Assembly: GCA_028281605.1 (NCBI GenBank)
Contig: JANQJO010000084.1
Span: forward strand, 1-35,686
Direction of reading: 5' to 3'
DNA length: 35,686 nucleotides
Source: Pseudomonadales bacterium
GTDB taxonomy: Bacteria > Pseudomonadota > Gammaproteobacteria > Pseudomonadales > JANQJO01
Positions within the stretch are counted from its first letter, which is position 1, and every line of letters starts with the position of its first letter. Shown one piece after another: positions 1-8,739 of this stretch. A program made the translations under genes and the position numbers. The notes beneath the pieces were generated by a model. It was given only the letters and a program-made list of their open reading frames with translations, was not told the DNA's origin and made no database searches.

Positions 1-90
1 CACCCAAGGTTTCCGAGGCTACACCTATCAGTAATAATCTATCCATTTTGCGTATTATTGAATGGGTTTAGATACATTTCAAGCTAACTG

Positions 91-261
91 TTAAAGCCCT
101 AAGTAATGATGGGTTTCCATCAAGGCTTGAAAATGTTGCTGCTCGTTTCTCTGTATAAGCTTTAAACATATATTGGCAAGATTCACTACATTCGCTCCGA
201 TTTTTAGAGCATTTGCTGTAACGAATTTACACCAGTAAGTCCAGTAATTTATTTTGTATTT
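91..261 (-). pseudogene. Decayed fragment of a DUF4338 (DruA/transposase-like) protein
   Basis: On the minus strand an open stretch of about 56 codons runs from a stop at 262-264 to a stop at 91-93. Its C-terminal part reads RNEQQHFQALMETHHYLG, which resembles the conserved N-terminal signature of DUF4338 proteins (F-x-x-L-M-x-x-HHYLG), a family found in transposon-associated genes and in the Druantia protein DruA. The reading frame stops immediately after this motif, where family members continue for more than 200 residues. No start codon with a ribosome site is visible. I read this as the remnant of a mobile-element gene. The match rests on one motif remembered from the family. Confidence 0.45.
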
Positions 262-341
262 CTAGAATCATACGCTTATAACAAAGAATAAATTAACCCT
301 GAGCAAGTGGCAACAACAATGGCCGTTTACCGTAAAATTGG

Positions 342-400
342 GTATGATTAAAGGAGGTCAATTCACACCAACCCCTTCTAAGGAGTAAAAGAGTATACAC
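342..400 (+). promoter_or_regulatory. Leader of yciB with -10-like hexamer and two Shine-Dalgarno-like sites
   Basis: TATGAT at 342-347 matches the sigma-70 -10 consensus at five of six positions, but no convincing -35 box lies 16-18 bases upstream. AAAGGAGG at 350-357 and AAGGAG at 380-385 both look like ribosome sites. The second lies about 20 bases before the yciB ATG, which is longer than usual. The first is followed by no good start. The assignment is tentative. Confidence 0.3.
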
Positions 401-405
401 CCACT

Positions 406-996
406 ATGAAACAGCTCATTGATTTTGCACCTGTACTTGCCTTTTTTGTCATTTATTTTATCTTTAAAGACTTTATGCTAGCCACTTATGTACTAGTTGG
501 CGCCTCTGGTTTACAAATAGCCTTAACCTGGACTCTATACAAAAGAATAGATAAAACTCAACTGGTTACTTTTTTAATCTTGCTGCCTTTAGCAGGTTTA
601 ACCGTCGCTCTTAACGACGAACGCTTTCTGAAATGGAAACCGACCATTGTGAACTGGGCTTTTGCAGTGACCTTACTGGGCTCTGATTTCATTATTAAAA
701 AAAATTTGGTGCGCTTGCTTCTGGAAAATATGTTCAAAAGTTTGCCTGATGTACAGTTAAATTTACCTGAAGTCAGCTGGCGTTTTATTAACTGGTATGC
801 CAGTGGTTTTTTCATCATAGCCGGTTGCTTAAATCTTTGGGTTGCATTTCAATTCAGCACTGATACCTGGGTACAATTCAAACTATTCGGGCTGATGGGC
901 TTAAACTTAATCGGGTTTATTCTGTTATTCATCTATTTATCAAAGCATATCAATAACAAACCCAAAGAAAAGGAAAGTCCGGATCAAGCCCCTTGA
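406..996 (+). CDS. yciB: YciB/IspZ-family inner-membrane septation protein
   Basis: The 196-residue product is almost entirely hydrophobic, with about five membrane segments. It opens with MKQLIDFAPVLAFF and contains the KPTIVNWAFA and NWYASGFFIIAG blocks typical of YciB (also called IspZ or septation protein A). E. coli YciB is 179 residues, so this is full length with a short charged tail ending in KEKESPDQAP. YciB sits in the inner membrane, interacts with elongation and division proteins, and affects envelope integrity; its biochemical role is not settled. The last base pair of its stop overlaps the TTG start of the next gene, so the two are probably translated together. Confidence 0.9.
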   Translation: MKQLIDFAPVLAFFVIYFIFKDFMLATYVLVGASGLQIALTWTLYKRIDKTQLVTFLILLPLAGLTVALNDERFLKWKPTIVNWAFAVTLLGSDFIIKKNLVRLLLENMFKSLPDVQLNLPEVSWRFINWYASGFFIIAGCLNLWVAFQFSTDTWVQFKLFGLMGLNLIGFILLFIYLSKHINNKPKEKESPDQAP

Positions 997-2189
997 AATC
1001 ACTTGGCAACAACGCAGCACTATGCCTATTTATTTGGGTAACCAGTTTGAGCCACCTTTTAGCACAAGAAGATTTTGAGTTCGACGAATCCAGCTTAGAA
1101 ACAATAGAAAACAGATGGTGGAAAGCTTTTAAAACAACACTGGCACACAGCCAAACTTTCAATGACGAGGATCACCTAACCCACCAGCGTTCCAGCCTAC
1201 AAATCGAATTCGAAAAAATATTTTTCAACAGCTGGTATATTCGTATCGATGGCAAAAGCACTTACTATTCTGATCAGGACATCCTCTCAGAAAATCAGCC
1301 CAAGGGCTTATCCGACAATAAATGGCAGGATTTTTGGGTTCAATACAGTGGAACACACTGTAACACCAAATTGGGCAAACAAAAGTTGTTATGGGGCGCA
1401 GTAGAAGGCACATTTGCCGTGGATGTTGTAACACCTTTTGACTCTACAGAACAACTGTTTACTGATTATAGCAATCTACGTACCGCACAAGACATGCTAA
1501 CCTTAGAATGCTTTTCAAAAATACAAGCAATACAACTGTTTATCGTTCACAATGCAGAACTGGACACCGTTTCCTTAACTGAAAATTTCGATCTTTCATC
1601 CAAGCAAACCGGTACAGAATGGGGAGGACGTTGGAAAATATATCGTCCTGGCATCGATTTATCTCTACTGTTCGCTCAGCTGTATCAAAACCAACCTACA
1701 ACCGTTTCATCCAACAACATCGATAACTTGGCGGTTGCTCAACAAGATTTTGTCGGGCTATCAGCTTCCATAGGACAAAAGCAATGGTTATACAAAGCAG
1801 ATCTGGGCCTAAAATACCAACACTCTACTTATCTCATTACAACAGCCAGTTGGATTATAGATTTTGCGTTAGGATTAGAATATACAACACCCAATAACCA
1901 TAACTTCAATGCCGGTTTCTGGAAGTCGAAAAGCCAAGAACCTTTAATAATCGACCTACTGCTTTTCACCGCAGGGTGGAGCCACAGTTATTGGCAAGAC
2001 ACTCTTTCAGTGAACCTACTAACCACTTTTAGAGACGCCTATCACTCTTTGTATGCTCAATATCAACTCAATGACTACTGGCAAATCTCTGCAGCTGTGA
2101 CCAATGCCCACATAAATAACAATGAAAACACACCATTTCCCATCGCATCCGGCACCAGTGTTACCGGACAAATCAAATGGCAGTTTTGA
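993..2189 (+). CDS. Outer-membrane beta-barrel protein, DUF1302-like porin
   Basis: The 398-residue protein starts with a Sec-type signal peptide (hydrophobic core around residues 8-22, cleavage near LLA-Q) and ends in WQF, the aromatic C-terminus recognised by the BAM complex. Alternating polar and aromatic stretches through the body fit a beta barrel. The segment LGKQKLLWGAVEGTFAVDVV followed by a P-x-D motif recalls DUF1302 and related porin-like proteins, in which G-R-Q-x-x-x-W-G-E and D-x-x-x-P are conserved. The only plausible start is TTG at 993, which overlaps the yciB stop (TTGA). AAGGAAAG lies 15 bases upstream. No in-frame ATG occurs before residue 160. The substrate is unknown, and the family call is less certain than the barrel call. 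Confidence 0.7.
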   Translation: MKSLGNNAALCLFIWVTSLSHLLAQEDFEFDESSLETIENRWWKAFKTTLAHSQTFNDEDHLTHQRSSLQIEFEKIFFNSWYIRIDGKSTYYSDQDILSENQPKGLSDNKWQDFWVQYSGTHCNTKLGKQKLLWGAVEGTFAVDVVTPFDSTEQLFTDYSNLRTAQDMLTLECFSKIQAIQLFIVHNAELDTVSLTENFDLSSKQTGTEWGGRWKIYRPGIDLSLLFAQLYQNQPTTVSSNNIDNLAVAQQDFVGLSASIGQKQWLYKADLGLKYQHSTYLITTASWIIDFALGLEYTTPNNHNFNAGFWKSKSQEPLIIDLLLFTAGWSHSYWQDTLSVNLLTTFRDAYHSLYAQYQLNDYWQISAAVTNAHINNNENTPFPIASGTSVTGQIKWQF

Positions 2190-2240
2190 AACTCAACTTC
2201 ATGTTTAATAGAGAACTTACGACAGGTTCACTTGATTTTT

Positions 2241-2777
2241 TTATTTTTCACTTATTGAACCCTGATCCGATTCACTCTCGTTCTCATCAAAGGACGATGG
2301 TGATGACGGCTTAAAGTGCTCAGATAAAGTACCAATCTCATCAATATGAGGCTTAAAAGCATAGTCTTTCGGAGGATCAATAGGACTCACAGCATGACTC
2401 GAATGATCAACCGATGTTTCCTCTATCTTACAAGGCACATCTTCATTATTATTGTGATTGCGCAAATCCAAAGCCTCTTGTTCCACACCAAACACTTTCG
2501 GTAAATTAACAATATTACGCTTAGATAACGTATGCATTCCCATGGCCAAATGTTGATGCATAGAACCGTAATGCTTTGACAATTCCGTCAATATATCAGC
2601 GGATTTCTTAAAGTGCTCATCCACCTTTTCCTGATAAGCTGCATACTCCGCATGCACGTCATCCAATTGCTTAGACAGTAACTGTTTTTTTTCACTTTCT
2701 GTGGAAGACAAATGACTCATCGCCAAACCCAAAAGCACACCAATTGACAAAATCGCAATAGCTGTCAGTATATCCAT
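2241..2777 (-). CDS. zapG: ZapG/YhcB-family (DUF1043) division-associated membrane protein
   Basis: The 178-residue protein has one N-terminal membrane helix (residues 3-21), then a coiled coil over about residues 25-90 (SEKKQLLSKQLDDVHAEYAA) and a polar, low-complexity C-terminal tail. This is the layout of YhcB (DUF1043, renamed ZapG), which tethers to the inner membrane and interacts with elongasome and divisome proteins. The HFKKSADILTELSKHY segment is characteristic. The E. coli protein is about 132 residues; the extra length here is the acidic tail. A GGGGGG ribosome site lies just before the ATG. It is divergent from the hydrolase gene at 2867. Confidence 0.85.
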   Translation of the reverse strand: MDILTAIAILSIGVLLGLAMSHLSSTESEKKQLLSKQLDDVHAEYAAYQEKVDEHFKKSADILTELSKHYGSMHQHLAMGMHTLSKRNIVNLPKVFGVEQEALDLRNHNNNEDVPCKIEETSVDHSSHAVSPIDPPKDYAFKPHIDEIGTLSEHFKPSSPSSFDENESESDQGSISEK

Positions 2778-2866
2778 TCACCCCCCTTAACCCCGAATCT
2801 AAACATGACCTCCTATCTTAGCGTAATTTTAAAGATGAGAAAACAGATCAAAATCAGAGCATACTT

Positions 2867-3583
2867 ATGAAAAACCCGAGACCAGATCCAAGACTGACAA
2901 CCTTTGACCAGCCCTTACAGATTGATGGGCCCACTGGATCACTGGAAATACTTATCAGTTACCCAACCGCCACACACGAACCAGGGACTTGGCTCTGCAT
3001 TATCGCGCATCCGCACCCACAACTGGGAGGCTCTCTGCATAACAAAGTAGTCGCCACTCTAGCTCGCAGCGTACGTGAACTGAACGGCACAGCATTGAGG
3101 TTTAATTTTCGTGGAGTCGGCCAAAGCCAAGGCTGTTACGACCAAGGCATCGGTGAAATCCACGATTTTGATACCGTACAGCAATGGGCCATACACACGT
3201 TTGCCCCTAAACAAATACTTTTAGCTGGATTTTCATTTGGTTCTTACATAGCGGCTGCCCAGGCCAACCACTTATTAAAACAAGGAAAACACAATCTAGG
3301 CGGCTTATTATTGATCGCTCCTCCCATTGAGCACATGCCTTTTTCAAACTTAAAACTGAACAGCCATCACATAACTCCTTTACCTATTTGGGTCATTCAA
3401 GGTGAAAAGGATGAAACAGTATCACCTAGAGCAACTGAACGCTGGTGCCAAAAGCAAGCAGACACCATGCTCTATAAACTCACCCACGCCGATCACTTCT
3501 TTCACAAACAGCTGTCAACATTAAAAACAACTTTACAGTCAGAAATATTTTTAACACATCCAAACTTTACTAAAAACGGATAA
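2867..3583 (+). CDS. COG2945-type alpha/beta hydrolase
   Basis: The 238-residue protein is a compact alpha/beta hydrolase without a lid domain. The HPHPQLGGSLHNK block (residues 48-60), FNFRGVGQS (79-87) and the nucleophile elbow GFSFGS (121-126, Ser123) match the COG2945 family. Asp182 in GEKDE and His210 in HADHFF complete the probable triad. Members are predicted esterases or acyl hydrolases of the cytoplasm whose physiological substrates are unknown. The stop codon TAA at 3581-3583 is also the first three bases of the dispersed repeat that follows. It is convergent with fpr downstream. Confidence 0.85.
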   Translation: MKNPRPDPRLTTFDQPLQIDGPTGSLEILISYPTATHEPGTWLCIIAHPHPQLGGSLHNKVVATLARSVRELNGTALRFNFRGVGQSQGCYDQGIGEIHDFDTVQQWAIHTFAPKQILLAGFSFGSYIAAAQANHLLKQGKHNLGGLLLIAPPIEHMPFSNLKLNSHHITPLPIWVIQGEKDETVSPRATERWCQKQADTMLYKLTHADHFFHKQLSTLKTTLQSEIFLTHPNFTKNG

Positions 3584-3645
3584 ACAGCCATGAGCGATGT
3601 AATTTTCGTCACCCCAGGTGATGAAAATTGCATTTGCACAGTAAA
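3581..3645 (+). repeat. Dispersed stem-loop repeat, copy A
   Basis: The copy begins with TAAACAGCCATGAGCGATGT, whose TAA is the stop codon of the hydrolase gene. Bases 3601-3613 pair with 3617-3629 around a CCA loop, with twelve Watson-Crick pairs and one G-T pair. Similar sequence lies on the minus strand at 18200-18266 and 32418-32477. The hairpin sits between convergent genes, so it could also act as a terminator. An ATG at 3590 opens a small frame beginning MSDVIFVTPGDEN, which is shared by the other copies. Confidence 0.8.
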
Positions 3646-3676
3646 GAATCAAGATTCAATGCAACTATTCATTCGA

Positions 3677-4450
3677 TTACTCAACAAAAGCACGTTCAAT
3701 TACATAATGCCCCAACTCGCCCTGACGTGCTTCCTTAAACCCTCGATGAGTTAAGATCTCACACGTGTCCTTGAGCATACTGGGGCTGCCACAGACCATA
3801 AAACGATCTTCTTCAGTACTCATATCTGGCAAACCCAAATCAGCAAACAGACGACCATTTTTCATCAAATTCGTCAAGCGACCTTGATTTCGATAAGGCT
3901 CACGCGTGACTGTGGGATAATACATCAACTTTTGTCGAACCATTTCACCAATGTACTCATGATTAGGTAACACCTCCTGAATAAAATCTTGGTAAGCCAA
4001 CTCAGAACAAAATCGAACCCCATGCGTCAGAATCACCTTATCAAACTTTTCATAAGTTTCAGGATCTTTAATAATACTGAGAAACGGAGCCAAACCCGTA
4101 CCAGTACTGATTAAATACAAATGACGCCCCGGCAATAAGTGGTCTATCAGCAAGGTTCCAGTGGGCTTACGGCTCATTAAGAGGGAATCACCTATTCTAA
4201 TTTTTTGCAGCCGGGAAGTTAAAGGACCATCTGTCACCTTAATACTAAAAAACTCCAACTGATCTTCATAGTTCGCACTGGCAATACTGTAAGCTCGCAT
4301 CAAGGGCCGATGACCGGGTTGCTGCAAACCCAACATAATAAAATGACCGTTTTTAAAACGAAAAGAAGGGTCGCGAGTTGTGGTAAAACTGAACAATGTA
4401 TCATTCCAGTGGTGCACACTGGTCACTTCTTCCTGTACGGTTGCCGCCAT
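3677..4450 (-). CDS. fpr: Ferredoxin/flavodoxin-NADP+ reductase
   Basis: The 257-residue flavoprotein transfers electrons between NADPH and ferredoxin or flavodoxin. Visible features are the FAD motif RAYSIAS (residues 52-58), the pyridine-nucleotide motif STGTGLAPFLS (115-125), the VCGSPSML block near residue 220 and the C-terminal YVIERAFVE, which marks bacterial subclass I Fpr of the Azotobacter/Pseudomonas type. Length matches the family (about 258). It is transcribed away from a LysR regulator at 4588, the same arrangement as Pseudomonas fpr/finR. There, FinR activates fpr during superoxide stress, and regulation is probably similar here. The name is secure; the stress response is inferred from synteny. 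Confidence 0.95.
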   Translation of the reverse strand: MAATVQEEVTSVHHWNDTLFSFTTTRDPSFRFKNGHFIMLGLQQPGHRPLMRAYSIASANYEDQLEFFSIKVTDGPLTSRLQKIRIGDSLLMSRKPTGTLLIDHLLPGRHLYLISTGTGLAPFLSIIKDPETYEKFDKVILTHGVRFCSELAYQDFIQEVLPNHEYIGEMVRQKLMYYPTVTREPYRNQGRLTNLMKNGRLFADLGLPDMSTEEDRFMVCGSPSMLKDTCEILTHRGFKEARQGELGHYVIERAFVE

Positions 4451-4587
4451 TTTTATACACCTTCATACGAGTAGCCTGATACGGTTGATCATAAACACTT
4501 GCCACTATTGTAGTCCTGCGCTAATCTAACTGTAAAATAGATTATTCATATAAAATTAATCGCTTTTAAAGATATAAAGACTTTATT
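4451..4587. promoter_or_regulatory. Divergent fpr-finR promoter region
   Basis: These 137 bases separate the divergent fpr and finR genes and should contain both promoters and the FinR operator. TATAAA at 4549-4554 is a possible -10 for finR. ATTCAT and ATTAAT half-sites nearby could form a LysR-type T-N11-A box. No element is clear enough to assign individually. Confidence 0.45.
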
Positions 4588-5493
4588 ATGAAGTACACAT
4601 TAAGACAACTTGAAATCTTCCTAGCAACAGCTCGCTTTGAAAACATTAGTTTAGCGGCACAAAGCCTGAACTTATCCCAATCCGCAGCCAGCGGTGCTTT
4701 AAAAGCTCTGGAAAAGCACTTCGACATCCAACTGTTCGATCGTGTTGGTAAACGCTTACAACTCAACGAATTAGGCAAATTACTCAGACCTCAAGCACAA
4801 GCGTTAATCGAACAAGCCGACTCCTTTGAAACCACCCTAAAACAACACAATCATGCCGGTCATTTAAAAATAGGCGCGACTTTGTCTATTGGGAACTATT
4901 TAGCCGTGTCCATCATCGCAGAGTTTATGCGTCAAAACCCAGGCTCAAAAGTCACATTGGACGTTGCCAACACTACCAACATTGCCAGCAAGGTCTCTCA
5001 GTTTGAACTGGACATTGGTTTAATTGAAGGCGAACTGAACTCACCCAGCTTAGAAGTCATACCGTGGCGTGATGACGAATTAATTGTATTTTGCGCCCCA
5101 ACACATCCCTTTGCAAATAAGTCTCAAATAACAGATGAAGAATTGAAGCAAGCCACCTGGATTCTACGCGAGCCAGGCTCCGGAACTCGTCAAGCGTTCG
5201 AGTGGGCCATGCATGGCCTATTGACAGAACTGAATATTTTAATTGAACTGCAACATACTGAAGCCATTAAGCGCGCAGTAACTGCAGGTTTAGGTATTGG
5301 CTGTTTATCCCACATCACATTAGAAGATAGTTTCCAACAAAAATCCTTGGTCCCCTTAAGAGTTGCTCATAGAAACTTCAAAAGACAATTTTACTTTATA
5401 CTGCACAAAGAAAAATTTCGCAGCGCCGGAATCAGTGCCTGGCTGCAACTTTGTCAAAGCTACAATAAAAACGGCTTTGCCAAAACAACTTGA
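4588..5493 (+). CDS. finR: LysR-family regulator, FinR-like
   Basis: This 301-residue LysR-type regulator has an N-terminal winged helix-turn-helix (LRQLEIFLATARFENIS, then LAAQSLNLSQSAASGALKAL, about residues 6-45) and a C-terminal periplasmic-binding-like effector domain (about 90-295) with the usual IGATLSIGNYL entry and REPGSGTR motif. Divergent placement from fpr identifies it as the counterpart of Pseudomonas FinR, which controls fpr under oxidative stress and sulfur/NADPH imbalance. The last codons (NKNGFAKTT) run into sequence resembling a possible mobile-element end, TGCCAAAACAACTTGAGCGA at 5482-5501, so the extreme C-terminus may be altered. Confidence 0.88.
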   Translation: MKYTLRQLEIFLATARFENISLAAQSLNLSQSAASGALKALEKHFDIQLFDRVGKRLQLNELGKLLRPQAQALIEQADSFETTLKQHNHAGHLKIGATLSIGNYLAVSIIAEFMRQNPGSKVTLDVANTTNIASKVSQFELDIGLIEGELNSPSLEVIPWRDDELIVFCAPTHPFANKSQITDEELKQATWILREPGSGTRQAFEWAMHGLLTELNILIELQHTEAIKRAVTAGLGIGCLSHITLEDSFQQKSLVPLRVAHRNFKRQFYFILHKEKFRSAGISAWLQLCQSYNKNGFAKTT

Positions 5494-5641
5494 GCGATTT
5501 TTGATCACCACTGACAAAGATAAGTCACAGGCAATTTGGCTGAACATCGTAATTGTGGGAATCATAGTAACTGAGCGATTATGTTAGGCTCTATTTGATC
5601 GTAGAGGTCTAAATACGAGTTCTCTCTTAATTTGATGTACC

Positions 5642-6028
5642 TATGCACAGGCAAAAGAAGAAAAGTGGAGTTACACACTACCAACCATACCCAAATCAGT
5701 GGCAAGCATTTCGATAGGCTTAGATGGAACCTGCCTGAATATGCAAGATGATGGTTGGCGAGAAGCCATGTGTGGAACGATAGCGTTTTTTGATAGTAAT
5801 GGTGATCGTATGCATACGATTTATACGGCTGCTTCTCCTGAATATGGAAAAGGAACATTTTTAACGAAGTTTTCAGGTGAAATTGAAAAAGTTGTCAAAC
5901 GATATCCGAATGTGCCTTTAATAGGCTTGGCGGATGAAGCGGCATCGAATTGGAGTTTTATTGAGAGAGAATCCATTCTAAGCACCTTAATATTAGCATC
6001 AACAAGTTTAAGTTTAAAAAAATATTAA
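5642..6028 (+). pseudogene. ISKra4-family transposase remnant
   Basis: An open frame from about 5642 to the stop at 6026-6028 encodes KEEKWSYTLPTIPKSVAS, then IGLDGTC, DGWREAMCGTI, HTIYTAASPEYGKGTFL and ADEAASNWSFIE. These blocks in this order are typical of the central part of ISKra4-family transposases. A complete protein is about 400-500 residues, so both the N-terminal third and the catalytic C-terminal part are missing. The frame ends in an unrelated tail (LSLKKY). No intact partner copy is in the window. The flanking stretches 5494-5641 and 6029-6186 hold no other recognisable gene. Confidence 0.75.
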
Positions 6029-6186
6029 AATGATCCTAATGCAAAAATTCTTACTCAAGCAGCATTTCAATCTATACTAAAACAATGCAAATATACAGAC
6101 AATCGGAACAATACACCCATCATGAATGAGTTTTATACCAAGTACTTGTAAAAATATTTAAATACAAAGGAAGCTGAGACGCTGAC

Positions 6187-7647
6187 ATGTTAAATAAACT
6201 CAAAAAAATAGCAGAACCTGCCCTTGCACCCTCAAACCAATTAATATTGCCAAAAGCTGTACAAAAAGTTCTGGAAGATGGAAAATTTCACTTTTTAGTT
6301 GTAAATACTTCCCCAGATAAAACTTACGATAATTGTATTATTGAACCAAAACCCAACGCTGCAAACACAGTACAACTCATCGCTTTACAAGACAGCATTG
6401 GCAAACTTCAACTTTTATTACCTGCTAACTGCTTGATCGAACTGACCCAACTGTGCGAATCTCTGGGTAGAAATTTACAGGCCTTAAGCACAGAAGATTT
6501 CAAAACACTGTCTAAGAAACAAGAGCTCGAAGCTCCTGTATTGAATCTTGCAACAATTCCACAACTGCAAGAATTTGAATGTATAGCAGATACAAAATTA
6601 AGTCATTTACAAGTTATCTATTTACATTCAGGTTTAAAAGATATTTTTATCAAACTAGAAGGAAAAGAGTTGAACAAATTCTTTCAACACGTTCGTTTTG
6701 AAAATTTCTCTACGACAACAGAACCTTTATTAGTTGCATCCGAATCGGAATCGGAAGAACAACAACTGGCTCGTGCCGTTGAAACATTTACAACTTTTCG
6801 TATCAAACAGCGCTTAGATGCCACTATTGAAATCCCTCCAATGCCTGCTACTGCTGAAAAAATCATTAAACTCAGAATAGACCCAGAAGCCAGCATCGCT
6901 GACCTCGCCAAAGTGGTTGAAACTGACCCTAGCCTTGCGGCACAAGTGGTCAGTTGGGCCAGCTCACCCTACTATGGAGCTCGTGGTGGTATTACCTCTG
7001 TACACGATGCAGTCGTAAGAGTCTTAGGGTTTGATTTAGTAATTAATCTAGCCTTAGGCCTAGCTTTGGGTAAAACCCTACACATGCCTAATGATGGCCC
7101 CAGAGGTATTACTCCTTATTGGCAACAATCAGTATACTGCGCAGCTCTGGTCGAAGCCTTAGTTAAACGCATGAACTGTGAGACTAGACCTAGTATTGGA
7201 CTGGCTTATCTCTGTGGACTATTACATAACTTTGGCTACCTAATTCTAGGCTTTTTATTTCCACCACATTTCTCTACAATCAGTCGCTATATCGAAGCCA
7301 ATACACACCAACCTCACCATGCTATTGAACAGCACGTGCTAGGCATCAGTCGTGAAAAAATTTGTGCCTGGGTAATGCATCTGTGGAAAATGCCAGAAGA
7401 AGTGGCAACAGGCATCAGATGGCAACAATTCCCTAATTACGATGGCCCTCATAGCCAGTATGTTAAAGTACTGCATCTGGCCAATCAAATTCTACAAAAC
7501 AACCGTATTAACTTTGATCCACCCTCACCTATGTCAAACTCACTACTTCAAGAACTAGGATTAAACCATGACAGTGTCAAAGAAGCCACTTCACATGTAT
7601 TTGAACACTCTCAAGATTTAAAAAATCTAGCACAAGGATTCTCCTAA
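6187..7647 (+). CDS. HDOD-domain signalling protein with YbaK-like N-terminal region
   Basis: The 486-residue protein has an HDOD domain over about residues 210-410. The IPPMPATAEKIIKLRIDPEA opening, the VVETDPSLAAQVVSWASSPY helix, then AVVRVLGFDLVINLALGLAL and LAYLCGLLHNFGYLILG are all diagnostic. The HD-type catalytic pair is not present (LLHNFG), as expected for HDOD, which acts as a non-enzymatic signalling scaffold. The N-terminal 150 residues resemble the YbaK/EbsC-like domain fused to HDOD in several gammaproteobacteria. That part is less certain. GAAGCTGAGACG precedes the ATG. It is convergent with the gene ending at 7664. Confidence 0.8.
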   Translation: MLNKLKKIAEPALAPSNQLILPKAVQKVLEDGKFHFLVVNTSPDKTYDNCIIEPKPNAANTVQLIALQDSIGKLQLLLPANCLIELTQLCESLGRNLQALSTEDFKTLSKKQELEAPVLNLATIPQLQEFECIADTKLSHLQVIYLHSGLKDIFIKLEGKELNKFFQHVRFENFSTTTEPLLVASESESEEQQLARAVETFTTFRIKQRLDATIEIPPMPATAEKIIKLRIDPEASIADLAKVVETDPSLAAQVVSWASSPYYGARGGITSVHDAVVRVLGFDLVINLALGLALGKTLHMPNDGPRGITPYWQQSVYCAALVEALVKRMNCETRPSIGLAYLCGLLHNFGYLILGFLFPPHFSTISRYIEANTHQPHHAIEQHVLGISREKICAWVMHLWKMPEEVATGIRWQQFPNYDGPHSQYVKVLHLANQILQNNRINFDPPSPMSNSLLQELGLNHDSVKEATSHVFEHSQDLKNLAQGFS

Positions 7648-7663
7648 AAAAATAAAATTCATA

Positions 7664-8500
7664 TTAAAATTGCAGCGCAATCGAGTTAAGAAGCATTCCA
7701 GTCAAACGATATAATATAGCTTGCTCATCAGGATACACAAACGTAGCTACAGCATCATCTACATCTACTTTCCCATCACCCAGCCCTCGAGCAGGGCCAC
7801 CCACAACATCTGCCTCTAACACAATATTAGTCACTCCACCTGATCTACGATCAATCCGAGATATAATTTCATTTTTATCATCTGAGTTAACATCAACAAG
7901 AATTTCACCATCAAGATAACCCGAATTATCTTTATAGGCCTTAGCCACAACCTGAGTATTACCTGTATCTGTATTTAAGTAAGCCTTAAAATGCTCAAGA
8001 TCAACACTACCAATACCTGAAGCAACACCTTTTATGGAAAAACGAGTATCTATCTTGCCATTCGCATTTGAGTCCAAAAGCGATTCAGAAATAGTCACAG
8101 CACCACTCAAAGAGTCGTAATGTCCTTTAATAAACTCCAACCCTATTTGCAATGACAAACTGACTCCTTTCTCAGTACTACTAAAACCTTTAACATCAGC
8201 TAAACGACCATCCCTTAATTTCACCCGATCAATTCCCTGCCTACCAATCATTCCTTCTGCTGCATAAGTAAAATTCCGTACGGTTTTTTCAGCAACTAAC
8301 TCTATCACTCCAAAAGAAGCACCAACACCTACGATCTGAGCAAAGTTTTGGTCACTAGAAATACGTGCGCCACGCAGAATTCCAAGAGACGCCTTAGCTG
8401 TAGCCCCAGCCAAAGAATATGATTGAGGACCAGAAGCCAAAGCAACTGTTAGGATTACTTTAATACTAGAGTTTAATAGATCAAACAACAGCATCACCAT
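7664..8500 (-). CDS. Hypothetical, probably exported protein with EF-hand/dockerin-like calcium loops
   Basis: This 278-residue protein matches no family that I can name. The N-terminus has a hydrophobic stretch (residues 4-24) followed by small residues, a possible signal peptide. Three short acidic loops resemble calcium-binding turns: DSNANGKIDTRF, DVNSDDKNEII and GDGKVDVDDAV. The first and third follow the D-x-N/D-x-N-G-x-I/V-D pattern of EF-hand or dockerin loops. The rest is rich in Gly, Ser and Val with predicted beta strands. It may be a surface or secreted calcium-dependent protein. That role is inferred from the loops alone. It ends 16 bases from the convergent HDOD gene. Confidence 0.6.
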   Translation of the reverse strand: MVMLLFDLLNSSIKVILTVALASGPQSYSLAGATAKASLGILRGARISSDQNFAQIVGVGASFGVIELVAEKTVRNFTYAAEGMIGRQGIDRVKLRDGRLADVKGFSSTEKGVSLSLQIGLEFIKGHYDSLSGAVTISESLLDSNANGKIDTRFSIKGVASGIGSVDLEHFKAYLNTDTGNTQVVAKAYKDNSGYLDGEILVDVNSDDKNEIISRIDRRSGGVTNIVLEADVVGGPARGLGDGKVDVDDAVATFVYPDEQAILYRLTGMLLNSIALQF

Positions 8501-8739
8501 ACTCCGTACACAGTTAAATGAAAATTAATTTAATGACAAGAGACACTTGAAAGTATCCTTGCACCTTTGATCAATCGGACTGGTAGCTGTATTTGTTCTT
8601 AGCGCAACGGCTACACTCTACATGTAAAATCAATCATAAACTAATGCAGCATAAAAAAAAGAGTGTTTTACCCTTCTAAATAAAAACAAAAAAAAATACA
8701 CAATCATCATAAAGCAAAACCCTCTCACTTTACAAAAAC
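8501..8739. other. Intergenic region, no gene seen
   Basis: These 239 AT-rich bases lie upstream of the calcium-loop protein and downstream of the DASS transporter, both on the minus strand. They contain long A runs but no recognisable repeat, terminator stem or RNA gene. Confidence 0.4.

Noticed and set aside
5494..5545. Sequence after finR (TGAGCGAT, then ATCACC) partly resembling the dispersed stem-loop repeat
   Set aside because: Only the first eight bases and a weak second block match; the inverted arm GGTGATGAAAA is missing.
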